The position numbers were made by a program, and so were the translations under genes. A DNA stretch of 64,000 nt from Austropuccinia psidii. Its lineage: Eukaryota > Basidiomycota > Pucciniomycetes > Pucciniales > Sphaerophragmiaceae. The DNA lies in contig JALGQZ010000008.1 of assembly GCA_023105745.1 (NCBI GenBank), forward strand, positions 44,699,618 to 44,763,617. The letters run 5' to 3'. Of the stretch, positions 12,406 to 23,546 are shown piece by piece. Each line of letters opens with the position of its first letter. Position 1 is the first letter of the stretch. Below the pieces are notes generated by a model. The model did no database searches, was not told where the DNA came from, and saw only the letters and a program-made list of their open reading frames with translations.

Positions 12406-12700
12406 TCCTAACCATGAAATCATCAGAATTATTTTCAGAGTGAGGGAGAGGAGAAGGGGTTTTTTTTGAGTTTGAATTATGAGGGAAGGGGGGTTAAATT
12501 AGATTAAATTGAAAATGGAGCCCTTATAGATTATCCACCCCTATATAAACAAATCATTAAAGAAGTTGAAAAAACAATTAAACAAAATCATCAGCATGAT
12601 CCAATATCATAATAAAAGGATAAATATTAAAACAATTATCCATGATTCCATAATTATACAGAAATTTAGAAAAAAAATATCAGTAATTATCATTATGAAA
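12406..12700. other. Upstream flank of dioxygenase copy A
   Basis: No gene. The sequence aligns with 18130-18480 and with 63590-63770. Shared marks are CTGATGATGTG, AGTCCTAACCATGA, a purine-rich GAGGGAAGGGG run and CTTATA..TTATCCACCCCTA. On the minus strand this is 5' of the dioxygenase ATG, so a promoter or leader role is possible. Confidence 0.45.
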
Positions 12701-13708
12701 TAAAAATAAATAAAAATAAATAAAAATAAATAAAAATAAATAAAAATAAATAAAAATAAATAAAAATAAATAAAAATAAATAAATAAAATAAAAATAAAT
12801 AAAAATAAATAAAAATGAATAAAAATAAATAAAAATAAATAAAAATAAATAAAAATAAATAAAAATAAATAAAAATAAATAAAAATAAATAAAAATAAAT
12901 AAAAATAAATAAAAATAAATAAAAATAAATAAAAATAAATAAAAATAAATAAAAATAAATAAAAATAAATAAAAATAAATAAAAATAAATAAAAATAAAT
13001 AAAAATAAATAAAAATAAACAAAAATAAATAAAAATGAATAAAAATAAATAAAAATAAATAAAAATAAATAAAAATAAATAAAAATAAATAAAAATAAAT
13101 AAAAATAAATAAAAATAAATAAAAATAAATAAAAATAAATAAAAATAAATAAAAATAAATAAAAATAAATAAAAATAAATAAAAATAAATAAAAATAAAT
13201 AAAAATAAATAAAAATAAATAAAAATAAATAAAAATAAATAAAAATAAATAAAAATAAATAAAAATAAATAAAAATAAATAAAAATAAATAAAAATAAAT
13301 AAAAATAAATAAAAATAAATAAAAATAAATAAAAATAAATAAAAATAAATAAAAATAAATAAAAATGAATAAAAATAAATAAAAATAAATAAAAATAAAT
13401 AAAAATAAATAAAAATAAATAAAAATAAATAAAAATAAATAAAAATAAATAAAAATAAATAAAAATAAATAAAAATAAATAAAAATAAATAAAAATAAAT
13501 AAAAATAAATAAAAATAAATAAAAATAAATAAAAATAAATAAAAATAAATAAAAAAAAATAAAAATAAATAAAAATAAATAAAAATAAATAAAAATAAAT
13601 AAAAATAAATAAAAATAAATAAAAATAAATAAAAATAAATAAAAATAAATAAAAATAAATAAAAATAAATAAAAATAAATAAAAATAAATATAAATAAAA
13701 ATAAAAAA
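12701..13708. repeat. (AAAAATAAAT)n decamer satellite, about 100 units
   Basis: An almost uninterrupted 10-bp repeat about 1.0 kb long. Few units differ: AAAAATGAAT near 12816, 13031 and 13361, AAAAATAAAC near 13011, AAAAAAAAAT near 13551, and an irregular block near 12780. The 380-codon open frame on the minus strand is a product of the repeat. Tandem copy B lacks the array; its corresponding site (about 18430-18530) holds only short A-rich sequence. Confidence 0.97.
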
Positions 13709-14181
13709 TAATTATCAGCTATGAGGATCATTAAGAAATTATAAGACAAAAAAAAGGGTAATTGTTATTTATGATTAATGGATTAAAAAAATGAAAATGA
13801 AAATTATTTGTAATTATCATGATAAAATAAAAAAATGAAATGAAATGAAATAAATATCATTTATGATACTCAGAAAAAAGAATGGTTAGTTATGATTCAT
13901 AAATTGAAAAAAATCAAAAAAAGGAATGAATCATTAAAAAGGCAATATAAAAACAGAATATTAGTATTGAATTTTAATTGTCAAAAAAAAAGTAAAAAAA
14001 AATGATGAGGTGATGAGTTATCATCATCAGAAAAATAAAAAAAATCAGTTTTTGAAAACAATAATCAAAAAAAACAGTATCAAAGTCGGCAAGCTTATTT
14101 GAAAAACAAAAAAAGAATTAAAAAATATTAATTAATTAGTTAAAAATTGAAAAAAAGGATCCACTTGATTTGAAGAATAAA
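13709..14181. other. AT-rich spacer
   Basis: No gene. The spacer aligns with 18520-18943 in copy B. Shared words include TCAGTAATTATCATGATGAA and GATGTGATGAGTTATCATCATC. Confidence 0.5.
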
Positions 14182-14224
14182 AGCCTTAGGACCTCCCAGA
14201 GGCCTGTTTGGGAGGTTCTAGGCT
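14182..14224. repeat. Conserved hairpin, copy A
   Basis: AGCCTTAGGACCTCCCA (14182-14198) pairs with TGGGAGGTTCTAGGCT (14209-14224) around a 10-base loop, with a one-base bulge and few mismatches. Copy B keeps the same hairpin at 18944-18986, so it is older than the duplication. The core ACCTCCCAGAGG recurs in the palindromic array at 35.0-36.6 kb. Confidence 0.75.
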
Positions 14225-14819
14225 AACTGGGGGATGGATGGTGGGAGGGTGAGTTGAGCTGGTTTGGTATAGGAGAATGGTGGAGTTGGTGGTGATGGGG
14301 TGATGATGCTGTTGATGAACCTGTTCAAAAAAATTGACAAAAAAAGCTGACCTAGTGAATTTTTTACTGAAAATTATAAAACCCAAAAAAATCACTTCAA
14401 AATTTTTTTCAAAAATCTAAAAATAAGAAAAAAAATCAATTTCAATTAAAGAGTGAAAATTTTACCAGGTTTTTTTTTGCAACAGAAATATTTTGGTGGA
14501 AATGAAGCAGTTTTAATTAAAAAAATCAAAAATGAAGGGGCAATCCAAATGAATTTAAAAAAAAATTGAAAAAATTAAAAATTAAAAACTCAGAGGGAGG
14601 ATTCAAATTCAATTTGAAAAACTTGGTCATTGGTCTTTGGCACATGAAATTTCAATGCAAAATTTTCCCAAATTTTTAATTTTGTAATAAATTGCAATTC
14701 AATTTCAAAACATAAAATCAATTTAACTTTTTTTCCCCCTTGCAAAAAACATCATTTATATTTGACAAATCACCCATTTTCAAATGATTACACATCATAT
14801 ATCTAATAAATTATATTTT

Positions 14820-15990
14820 ATTGATTAATTTCACAATTCCTTCAAGCTCTGCAATTGGACTTCTTGCTGACAATGCTGCTATAGTGAGATCCATATGGCA
14901 TTTATTTTCTTTTGGCTCCAATTCCCAATTCCACTTTTCTTTTTCCAAATTCATATTTCATCTTTTTTTGTTTCTCATCAAACTCCCTTTTTTTGTAACT
15001 TCACTTCTTTAAACAATTTATTTTCCATATTCCTCACTGTCTCTTCATGCCACCTCTCCTTGTCCGACTCAAAACAAGTATTATCACTGGCTTCACAGGA
15101 TAAGAACCATACCATTTGTAAGTAGGACTTATCAGAGTAACAATAATTTCAAGACATACCCTTTTGGCATTATTCAAGAAAATTCGCATATGTAGGTGCA
15201 AACATATCCATCGATCTTTTCATAGATCCACTGTTGTCTTTCAAGCTGGGGGTCAATTCTTTATTAAACTTTTGTGTCAAATTTGTTATTTAGTTACTTA
15301 GATTGTCAAAGAACAAATAATCAACATTGTATTTCATAAATATCAGGCTTATACATACTTACTAATTCATCTTGCATGTTTTTGGCTTGAACAAAGTCAT
15401 CATAATCATTGAGCAAAGAATCAACATTGAGAGGTGATGAAAAAAAATAATTCTCCTTTGCAAAAAGCAATTAGATTTGATTATCTCAGTTAAAAAGAAA
15501 GATATATGATGACTTACCTTATTAATCAAAAGATCATCATCATTATCACCATTCAAGCTGTCTTTCTCTTGAAAATCATAGATTGCAATGGGATTGATAT
15601 TTGGCTTGTTGCCAAAGAGCACATCCATTTCGACATAGAAAGGACACATAATTTTGAGCTTTTCACTAAATGATTTTATTCCTTTACTATCATCTTCTTT
15701 GGTTAGTCCAGCCCCAGTTAAATTTTCAATTTTTTTTTGCTGCCATATACTTCTTTTTATATGTTTTCCATCAATATTAGATACTGCTTGAGCTAAGTTT
15801 TAGGCTGTTTACCTCAATTGCAATGATCTGAAACCCATGCTGATCTTACAAAGAAGGCCTTCCAATTGAATTTGAACCACTAGTACCAAAACATGACTCA
15901 AATTTGAATTTTATTGGAAGCCAAAGAATTATGGATAAATAATCAGTATGCATTAAGAGACCTGATGGATGAGGAAGGCCTGAGGTTATC
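14820..15990 (-). pseudogene. SANT/Myb-like transposon protein, copy A, decayed
   Basis: The minus strand gives parts of a trihelix/SANT-like DNA-binding protein of the kind found as the second gene of PIF/Harbinger elements. Visible pieces are IGRPSL, KKKYMAAKK, TGAGLTKEDDSKGI and KLKIMCPFYVEMDVLFGNK, followed by an acidic stretch (15362-15720). Downstream, 14830-15250 corresponds to the charged, coiled-coil-like tail that is clearer in copy B. Stops and frame changes are frequent. It lies in the same orientation as dioxygenase copy A and upstream of it. Confidence 0.62.
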
Positions 15991-16261
15991 TTCATATCTG
16001 ACTTGATGTGTTTTTATTTTGCCAAGGAATTATTATATGGATGAATAAAAATAAATGGATTGTAAGCTTTTTGGTCAGATTGTCAAAAATGCAGTGTGTA
16101 ATAATATGTTGTACAGTGGTGAATTTTCGATACTCATTTGGGTTAGGTTTCAAACTGAAATCTTATATGCATGGGATTTGATGAAAATACCAGGTGACTC
16201 AGTTAAAATGGCATGTGAGTTACACATGAAAGCCCAGGATTTAGTTTTGGTATTTTGAATC

Positions 16262-16309
16262 CAAATTCAATGTAATTTTAAGGTGGTAATTTGTTACTTT
16301 TACACCCCC
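16262..16309 (-). repeat. Harbinger-type terminal inverted repeat, copy A
   Basis: On the minus strand this begins GGGGGTGTAAAAGTAACAAA. It matches GGGGGTATCAAAGTCACTAA in copy B and AGGGGTGTCAAAGTTACCAA at 60731. The SANT-like gene starts a few hundred bases inside it. The flank TATTA on the plus strand fits the TTA/TAA preference of Harbinger elements, but the exact duplication is uncertain. Confidence 0.55.
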
Positions 16310-16641
16310 TATTATCTTATGCTTGTTTTTGATATTATATTATATTTTCATTTTTTTTGGTTATTATGATTCATTAATTATTAAAAATTAATCCAAGAAT
16401 TTAAAATAATAATTAATTCAATTCATTTAATCATTATTTCCCATCTTTGACTTATTTTATTTATAAAATTTTCAAATATAGATATATATATATTTATCTA
16501 AATCTTAAAAATCTGTAATCTGTATAATTTCATGTTCTTTTTTTTCTTTTTTCAAGAAATTAATACATAAATAAATAGATCAATAGAATTTCTTTTTGAA
16601 ATTTTTTTTTGGGGGGGGAAGAAAAAAGTAAAATGAAATAA

Positions 16642-17000
16642 TGGTTTTCGTTAACACACATAATGTTTTAATAAAAAATACATAAGCTATTATTTTTTTT
16701 TACCAATTGAGGGCTAAAAATATTTAGTTTTATGGTAAAACATATAAACAAGATGGTTTTTTTAAAAAAAAACTCAAACTAAGTTTAAGGATATAATTTT
16801 AATTTATTTTAGTTTTTTTAAATTCTGTGGTGACTTCTCAAGAACACAGAATCATTCTGTATTTTTGTTTTATAATTTTTTTTATAACCTAGTTTGAGTT
16901 TTTTTTTTGAAAGAAGAAAACATCTTGTTTATATTTTTCAATATAAAATTATGTGTTTTTGGCCATAAATTGGAAAAATAATGTGTTTTTACCAACACCC
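16642..17000. mobile_element. MITE with long inverted arms, copy A
   Basis: The left arm GGTTTTCGTTAACACACATA and the right end TTTTTACCAACACCC are the outer ends of arms of about 150 bases. Inner arm words are CATATAAACAAGATG on the left and CATCTTGTTTATAT on the right, plus AAACTCAAACTAAGTTT and ACCTAGTTTGAGTTTT. The unpaired middle carries TTCTCAAGAACACAGAATCATTCTGTA. It has no coding capacity. Copy B is at 21391-21750. Confidence 0.78.
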
Positions 17001-17492
17001 TAAAATAATTATGATTTTATGTTGTTTTTTTTTACAAATAATAAATAATTAATTATTAAAATAATTTCATTTCTTTCAGGCTTTTATCTTTCATTTTTTA
17101 ATTTCTTTATTTTAAGAAACAAAAGAATATTATTATGATTATTTTACTAAGGAGTTCAATTTCTTGATTTATTCATTTTTTGATGAGAAGGGTATTTTTT
17201 TTAATTCTCAAACTTAAAATGAATTTATTTGTATTCAAAATAGAATTTGTGACTTATGACTTTGCAAAGTCTAATTAATATATACATGTTGATCTGATTT
17301 GTGATTAAGTCAACAGGTAGGAGGGGGATTATGAACTTGAGGGTTCATTTGTGCAGAACTGTACTTTATCTAGATGTCTTTCAAAGTAAAATTTGAATTG
17401 ATACTAAAGTCACGATGGATCCAAGGTAAATCCAGTGGTTTTTTTGATTGGTTACTTTATAGGTAAAAGCAACTTGACAAGCAATCATTGAA
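17001..17492. other. AT-rich flank up to the duplication junction
   Basis: No gene. The sequence aligns with 21751-22232, including CATGTTGATCTGATTTGTGA, TGTGCAGAACTGTACT and AGGTAAAAGCAACT. At about 17492 alignment with the end of copy B stops and copy B itself begins. Confidence 0.6.
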
Positions 17493-17499
17493 TGAAAAG

Positions 17500-18128
17500 A
17501 TTAATTTGTCATATTGTTCAAGTTTTGACCATTTTTTATTGTCTGTTTCAATTTAATGAAGAGTCAAACCCGGTTTTTGGGTTTAAAAACCCACAATCTT
17601 CTAGATTAATTAGCAAATAATGAAATAAAAAGTACAAAAGATGAAACACCTGCAGACTTGAAAGAATCAGAACCAGGACAAAAGCCAATAACTTTCATAA
17701 TTCCACCTAGTACAATCTTATTTGTTTCAATTTCTGTCCAAATTTGGGATAAGGTCTTTTGAGATTTGATAGTGGCCAGAAGAATTATCAAATGGGTTTA
17801 TTTCATAAATTACAACAGGTAATAATGGCTTCTTGGTTTTATCAATGATTGCATAAGGATTGGGTGAAGTACCTAAAGATGGAAGTTTTAATCGTGTGGA
17901 ATTGGCTGATTTCTTGTAGATTGAGATTGTTTAGATCTCTTCATATTCTCTGTTGTAAGGGCCAAGGTGAGGCTTGACCTTTTTTGAATTATGTATATGT
18001 TGTCTTTGGCTTTGGGTAAGCTTTCTTTTATGCTTTGTTTTGGTATTATTAACCTCATGATGTTCTATATTTGGTTTATTCTTAATCATTAAATCAAGAG
18101 GAGTAATAAGAGTTGTATCATTTTTCAA
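17500..18128 (-). pseudogene. TET/JBP-like dioxygenase pseudogene, copy B, N-terminal half only
   Basis: From the ATG at 18128 the minus strand reads MKNDTTLITPLDLM, IEHHEVNNTK, LTQSQRQHIH, KPHLGPYNREYEE, then NPFDNSSGHSQISKDLIP and GGIMKVIGFCPGSDSFKSAG, equivalent to copies A and C. After an intron-like GTGTTTCATC the reading continues briefly and is cut off at the duplication junction. The metal-binding half is therefore absent. This copy best preserves the region before the catalytic core. Confidence 0.6.
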
Positions 18129-18943
18129 ATCATTCTGATGATGTGCTTAATATGTTTAAGTCCTAACAATGACATCATCAGAATGATTTTCAGATTGAGA
18201 AAAAGGAGGAGGGGGTTTTTTAAATTTAAATGATGAGGGAAAGGGGGTGAAATTAAATGACATTGCAAGTAGATCCCTTATAAATTATTCACCCCTAAAT
18301 TAACAAATGATTAAAAAAGTTAAGAAAGTATGAAAATTAATCAAAATAATCAGAATTATTCAATATCATAATAAAGAAAAGAAAAAATCCAAAAAAATTA
18401 GCCATGAATTCATAATTATACAGAAATAAAATAAAAAAATAATAATCAGTAATTATCATTATGAAACAAAAAAATATAATTAGTAAAAATTAATAAGAAA
18501 AAAAAATAGTAATGGTTATTTATGAGTCATGAATTATAAAGAAATAGAAAATGAAAAACATCAGTAATTATCATGATGAAATGAAAAAAAATAAAATAAA
18601 ATAAATATCAGTCATGATCATCAGAAAAAAAAGGAGTGGTTAGCTATGATTCATGAACTGAAAAAAAATCAAAAAAAAAGGAATGAATCATTAAAAAGGA
18701 AATATAAAGAAATGAAATTGGTATTAAAATGAAATTGTCAAAAGAAAAAGTAAAAAAAAATGATGATGTGATGAGTTATCATCATCATAAAAATAAAAAT
18801 AAAAATCAGTTTTTGAAAACAATAATCAAAAAAAAAAAGTATCAAAGTCAGAAAGATTTTATAAAAAACAAAAAACAATCAAAAAATATTAACTAATTAG
18901 TTAAAAATCACAAAAAAAGATTCCAATTTATTTGAAGAGTAAA
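18129..18943. other. AT-rich spacer, copy B
   Basis: No gene. It is the counterpart of 12406-14181 without the decamer satellite. Short A-rich runs and an ATGAAATGAAAA-type stretch are present. Confidence 0.5.
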
Positions 18944-18986
18944 AGCCTTAGGACCTCCCAGAGGCCTATTTGGGAGGCTCTAGGCT
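18944..18986. repeat. Conserved hairpin, copy B
   Basis: AGCCTTAGGACCTCCCA (18944-18960) faces TGGGAGGCTCTAGGCT (18971-18986) across a 10-base loop. The left arm is identical to copy A, and the right arm has one change. Confidence 0.75.
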
Positions 18987-19579
18987 GACTGGGTGGTGGA
19001 TGGGTGAGTTGAGCTGGATGGGTGATGGGGGGTGGAGCTGGAAGAGATGAGGGTGATGATGCTGTTGATGAACCTGTTCAAAAATAATAATAAAAAGAAC
19101 TGACCTAGTGAATTTTTTACTGAAAATTATGAAACCCCAAAATATTTTAAAAATACAAAAAAAATAAAATAAAATAAGTTTCAATGAAGGAGTTGGGAGT
19201 GAAGGAGTAAAAATTTTACCAGGTTTTCTTTGAAACACAAGTATTTTGGTGGAAATTAAGCAGTTTTAATTTAAAAAAAAAAAATAAAAATAAAGGGGAA
19301 ATTCAAATTAATTTTAAAAAATAAATGAAAAAAAAAGAAAAATAAAAAACTTGGAGGGAGGCTTCAAATTCAATTTTTGTAAAACTTGGTCATTGGTCTT
19401 TGGCACATAAAATGTCAATGAAAAATTTTCCCAAATTTCAAATTTTGGAATAAATTTCAGTTCAATTTCAAAGAATAAAATCATTTTGAAATTTTTTCCC
19501 CAATTTCAAATAAATCTCATTTATATTTTACAAATCACCCATTTCAAAAGGATCACATTTAATATACCTAATACATTAT

Positions 19580-20776
19580 TTTTTATTGATCAATTTCAGG
19601 ATGCGTTTGAGCTCTGCAATTGGTCTGCTTGATGACAATTTCACTATAGTGAGATCTATCTGGAATTGCTTTTCCTCCAGCTCCAATTCCCAATTTCACT
19701 TTTCTTTTTCAAATTCATATTTCATCTTGTGTTTTTTCTTGTCAAACTTTCTTTGTTTTTGTAGCTTCACTTCTTCAACCTGTTGATTTACCATATTCCT
19801 CACTTTCTCTTAATGCCACCTCTCCTTGTCCCACTCCAAACAAGCATTATCACTGGCTTCAGAGGATAGGAACCATACTATTTTTCAGTAGTACTTATTA
19901 AATTAACAATAATTTCAAGACATACCCTTTTGCCATTATTCAAGAAAACTGGCAAATGTAGGTTTAAACATATCCATTGACCTTTTCCTAGATCCACTCT
20001 TGAAATTCAATTTGGGGTTCAATTCTTTATTATGCTGTTGTTTTGAATTTGTTATGGATCTACTTAGGTTTTCAAAGGATAAATAATAAACATTGAATTT
20101 ATAAATATCAGGCTTCAACATACTTACTGATTCATCTTGCAGGTTTTCTGCTACAGCTAAGTCATCATTGTTATTAAGCAAAGAATCAAGATTGGGAGGT
20201 GATTCCAAAAAATTATTCTCCTTTAAAAGAAAAATTAGCTTTAATTATCTCTGGTAAAAAGAAAGAGAGATTAATAATTATTATTTTAAGCAAATGATTG
20301 TCATAATCATCATCACCATTTAAGCTGTCTTTTTCTTGAAAATCATAGCTTGAAATGGGAGTGAAATTGGGCTTGTGGCCAAAGAGTGCATCCATTTTGA
20401 CATAGCAAGGACACATAATTTCAAGCTTTTCACTCATGGATTCAATACCTTCACTCTAATATTCTTTGGTTAGTCCAGCCCCAGTTAAATTTTGAAATTT
20501 TTTTGCTGACATATACTTCTTTTTATACATTTTCTATTGATCTCAAATGCTTCTTGAGCTAAGATTTAGGAAATGTTGTAATTTTTTGTTGACCTCAATG
20601 GCCATAAGCTGAAACACATGCTTCTTTGAAAAAGGAGGCCTTCCAATTGAAGTTGAACCACTAGTACTAAAACATGACTTAAAATTTAATTTTCTTGAAA
20701 GCCAATGAATTATGGTTAGATAATCAGTACAGATTAAGTGATCTGATTGATGAAGAAGCCATGAGGTGATCTTCAT
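19580..20776 (-). pseudogene. SANT/Myb-like transposon protein, copy B, decayed
   Basis: The minus strand gives LTIIHWLSRKL, GRPPFSKKHVF, KKKYMSAKK, LTGAGLTKE and MSEKLEIMCPCYVKMDALFGHK (20213-20776). Then follow an acidic linker, DLAVAENLQDESVSMLKPDIY, SRKRSMDMFKPTFASFLE (19936-20208) and a Lys/Glu-rich helical tail (about 19600-19850). This order, a trihelix-type DNA-binding head with a coiled-coil tail, is typical of the DNA-binding partner encoded by PIF/Harbinger elements. The head carries CPxYxxMDxLFGxKPN, also seen at 15.6 kb and 30.7 kb. Internal stops and frame changes make it a pseudogene. Family assignment is by motif recognition only. Confidence 0.66.
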
Positions 20777-20929
20777 ATCTTACTTGATAGGTTTTTCTTT
20801 GGCATGAGTAATTATTATATTAATCAAGAAATATAAATGGATTGTAAGCTTTTTGGTCAGATTGTCAGAAATGGAGTGTGTAAGGATAACTCATACAGTT
20901 TTGAATTGTGAATACTCATTTGGGTTAGG

Positions 20930-21071
20930 TTTCAAGCTGAAATCCCAGATTCATGGGATTTGATTAAAATACCATGTGATTTACACATGAAAAACCCAGA
21001 ATTTATTGTTGGGATTTGGAAGCCAAATCCCATGTTATTTCAAGGCGGGATTTAGTGACTTTGATACCCCC
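20930..21071 (-). repeat. Harbinger-type terminal and subterminal repeats, copy B
   Basis: Read from 21071 on the minus strand, the end is GGGGGTATCAAAGTCACTAA. Within 140 bases inside it, the word AAATCCC/GGGATTT occurs five times (near 20940, 20955, 21013, 21025 and 21043). A similar cluster follows the terminal repeat at 60731. Confidence 0.6.
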
Positions 21072-21390
21072 TATTATATCATCTTTTTTTTAATATTATA
21101 TTATATTATCATTTTTTGGGTTATAATGAATTATTCATTATTAAAAATAAAGCTAAAAGTTCAAGAAAAAATTAATTCAATTAATTTAATCATAATTTTT
21201 TTATCTTTTACTCATTTTCTTTATAGAAGTTTCAAATATATATATATCAAAATCTCAAAAATCTATAATCTGTATAATTTCATGTTTTTTTTCTTTCAAA
21301 AAATTAATAAATAAATAAATATATCAATATACTTTCTTGATAATATTATTTTGTTTTTGGTTTTTTTTTGGAAGAAAAAAGTAAAATAAT

Positions 21391-21750
21391 GGTGTTGGTA
21401 AACATACATAATTTTTTGATAAAAAATACATAATCTCTTATGCATTTTTACCAATTTATGGATAAAAACATGCAGTTTTATGGTAAAACATATAAACAAG
21501 ATGTCTTTTTTTTTGAAAAAATCCTTGAACTAAGTTTGAGAATATCCTTTTAATTTATTTTTGTTTATTTATTCTATGGTGGCTTCTCAAGAACACAGAA
21601 TTATTATGTATTTTTGTTTTATATTTTTTTAAAAACTTAGTTTGAGGAGTTTTCTTTTGAAAAAATAAAACACCTTGTTTATATGTTTTAATATAAAATT
21701 ATGTGTTTTTGGCCATAAATTGGAAAAATCATGTGTGTTTACCAACACCC
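21391..21750. mobile_element. MITE with long inverted arms, copy B
   Basis: The ends are GGTGTTGGTAAACATACATA and ATGTGTGTTTACCAACACCC. The arms pair over about 150 bases, including TTTTTACCAATTTATGG against CCATAAATTGGAAAAA and AACATATAAACAAGATG against CACCTTGTTTATATGTT. Total length is 360 bases with no coding sequence. AAATAAT lies close to both ends, a possible but imperfect target duplication. Confidence 0.82.
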
Positions 21751-22232
21751 TGAAATAATTATGATTTTATGTTTGTTTTTTTTGAAAATAAGAAAGAATT
21801 AAATATTAAAATGATTTTATTTCTTTGAGATTTTTTATTTTTCTTTTGTAATTTCTTGATTTGAGAAAAAAAAAGAATATTATTATGATTATTTTCCTAA
21901 GGAATTCAATTTCTTGATGTTTTTTTTCTTGAATTTCAAATTTAAAATGAATTTATTTGTATTCAAAATAGAATTTGTGACTTATGACTTTGGAAATTCT
22001 AGTTAATAGATACATGTTGATCTGATTTGTGATTTGGTTGACAGGTAGGACGGGGATGATGAACTTGAGGATTCATTTGTGCAGAACTGTACTGTATCTA
22101 GATGTCTTTCAAAGTAAAATTGAAGTTTATACTAAATTCATGATGGAACCAAGGTAAATCCAGTATTGTTTTTTTTTGATTGGTTAGTTGATAGGTAAAA
22201 GCAACTGGACAAGCAATCAGTGGATGAAAATG

Positions 22233-23546
22233 GCTTTAATGACTATAATCAGACGAGTCTGGGGTGTCTTTGATAATTCTTTTGAATAAGATGCCAAGTA
22301 AGGATTGCGGTGAAAAAGAGTTGAGGTCTTGTGGAAGTTAGATAGCGATTATACCTAGGTATTGGCATAGGAAAGGTGCATTGAACGCCGTCAAGAGCTT
22401 GGGGTCTTGATGGGGAAAAGCCGTGCCCTGGAGAGGGTGTTGGGGCATGAAGTCCAGCCTGCTCTTGAAAATAGCAACATTAATACATCAATGTGGCGGG
22501 CTTAGATTAATTTAACAAGCAAAGCAAAGTAAAAATTCTAATTTTTCAATTAAGAATGGCCAAAATGAAATGTTTTTAAAATCTTCATTAAAGGTCTTTT
22601 GCTAAAATTGGCAATTTGGATGATGGTGTTATCGATTTAGAAATTATTGAGAATCTACTGAAATTAGTGCAACAATGTTTCAGCTAAGCTAAGTCCCAGG
22701 CTCCAGCAGAGCAACTTGCCCCTTTCCACAGGTTAGCCTATTTCTATTTTGACTCAACCCTGCCGCCGGCCCATATTGTCGCTGGGAGGTCGGGACGTGC
22801 CATCAAGCCATATCATATCTGGCTAGGATACTTTTTCCAGCTTCTGGCCAACAAAGGTGTGTACACTGTATGACCACTATACCGTATCCTACTGTTGCAG
22901 ATACAGCAAGATTTGTGGTGTCTTTATCATGAGGCGCCATAGCTGATCAGGATTCTGATAATAGCTCTCATCTTGGGGAGGTCTCTATATCTTGTCAGTC
23001 CCCAGTCTGCACCCTGCGGCTGGGCTGGGGAGGTGAGATGATCCCAAGATTTTAATGATCTGGCTAATCTGGCTGATCTGCCACTGCTGCTTCTGCTGTT
23101 TCTGCTGCTTCTGCTGATGGCTGTTTGATGATCATCCACTGAGACAGTTGAAGAATTGGCCTCGACGGCCTCGATGGCCTTGCTTGAATTTCTAAGCCAC
23201 CATCTCTCGCTTATCGAATAAAAGCGGGCTACAATATTCCCGCCGTCTGCCTTCTGCAGTGCTTGCAGCGATTTATCAGTGGGCTGAATTTTGAGTTGCT
23301 TACATAATCAATCCACTCAAACCTTGAAACTCCGACCACGCGCAAATTCAAACTCAAAGGGCGCGCCAAATCAGCTGAGCTGAGTTTCGGTCGATCCATT
23401 TATTCCCTTTATTTTTGTTTTTATTCTTCTTCGCCTTCGCCTTCTTCCGACTTGTTCGTCATCAAGACAAGACCAGCTCATTCGGCAAGGCTCGGACAAA
23501 ACGATATCGGGATCAGTTTCATGTTAACGACCTCATCAAGCTCATC
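22233..23546. other. GC- and CpG-richer single-copy-like flank of the host gene
   Basis: Base composition changes abruptly here. GC-rich words such as TGCCGCCGGCCCATATTGTCG and GGGCGCGCC appear, in contrast to the CpG-poor repeats on both sides. A CTGCTTCTGCTG-type trinucleotide run lies near 23082-23115. On the minus strand, 22930-23140 is open and Ser/Arg-rich but lacks an ATG, so it may be an exon of a divergent gene or chance. The last 150 bases before the downstream ATG end in a pyrimidine-rich run (23395-23450) that could hold the transcription start. Confidence 0.5.

Larger units (their letters stand above)
17493..22232. repeat. Second copy (B) of a 4.7-kb tandem duplication
   Basis: This segment aligns end to end with about 11742-17492, in the same orientation, including the dioxygenase N-terminal half, hairpin, SANT-like gene, terminal repeat, MITE and flank. 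The first copy is about 1 kb longer, explained by the decamer satellite. The copies differ at many positions, so the event is old. The unit crosses the transposon's terminal repeat into flanking DNA, which points to a segmental duplication and not to two separate insertions. Confidence 0.8.

Noticed and set aside
12607..13749. 380-codon minus-strand open frame rich in Phe, Tyr, Leu and Ile, like a membrane protein
   Set aside because: It is the decamer satellite read in one frame; three decamers make ten codons with no stop, and no start context or homolog is visible.
22927..23139. Minus-strand Ser/Arg-rich 70-codon frame upstream of the host gene
   Set aside because: It has no ATG and partly translates a CTGCTT repeat. 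It was kept only as a possibility in the flank entry.
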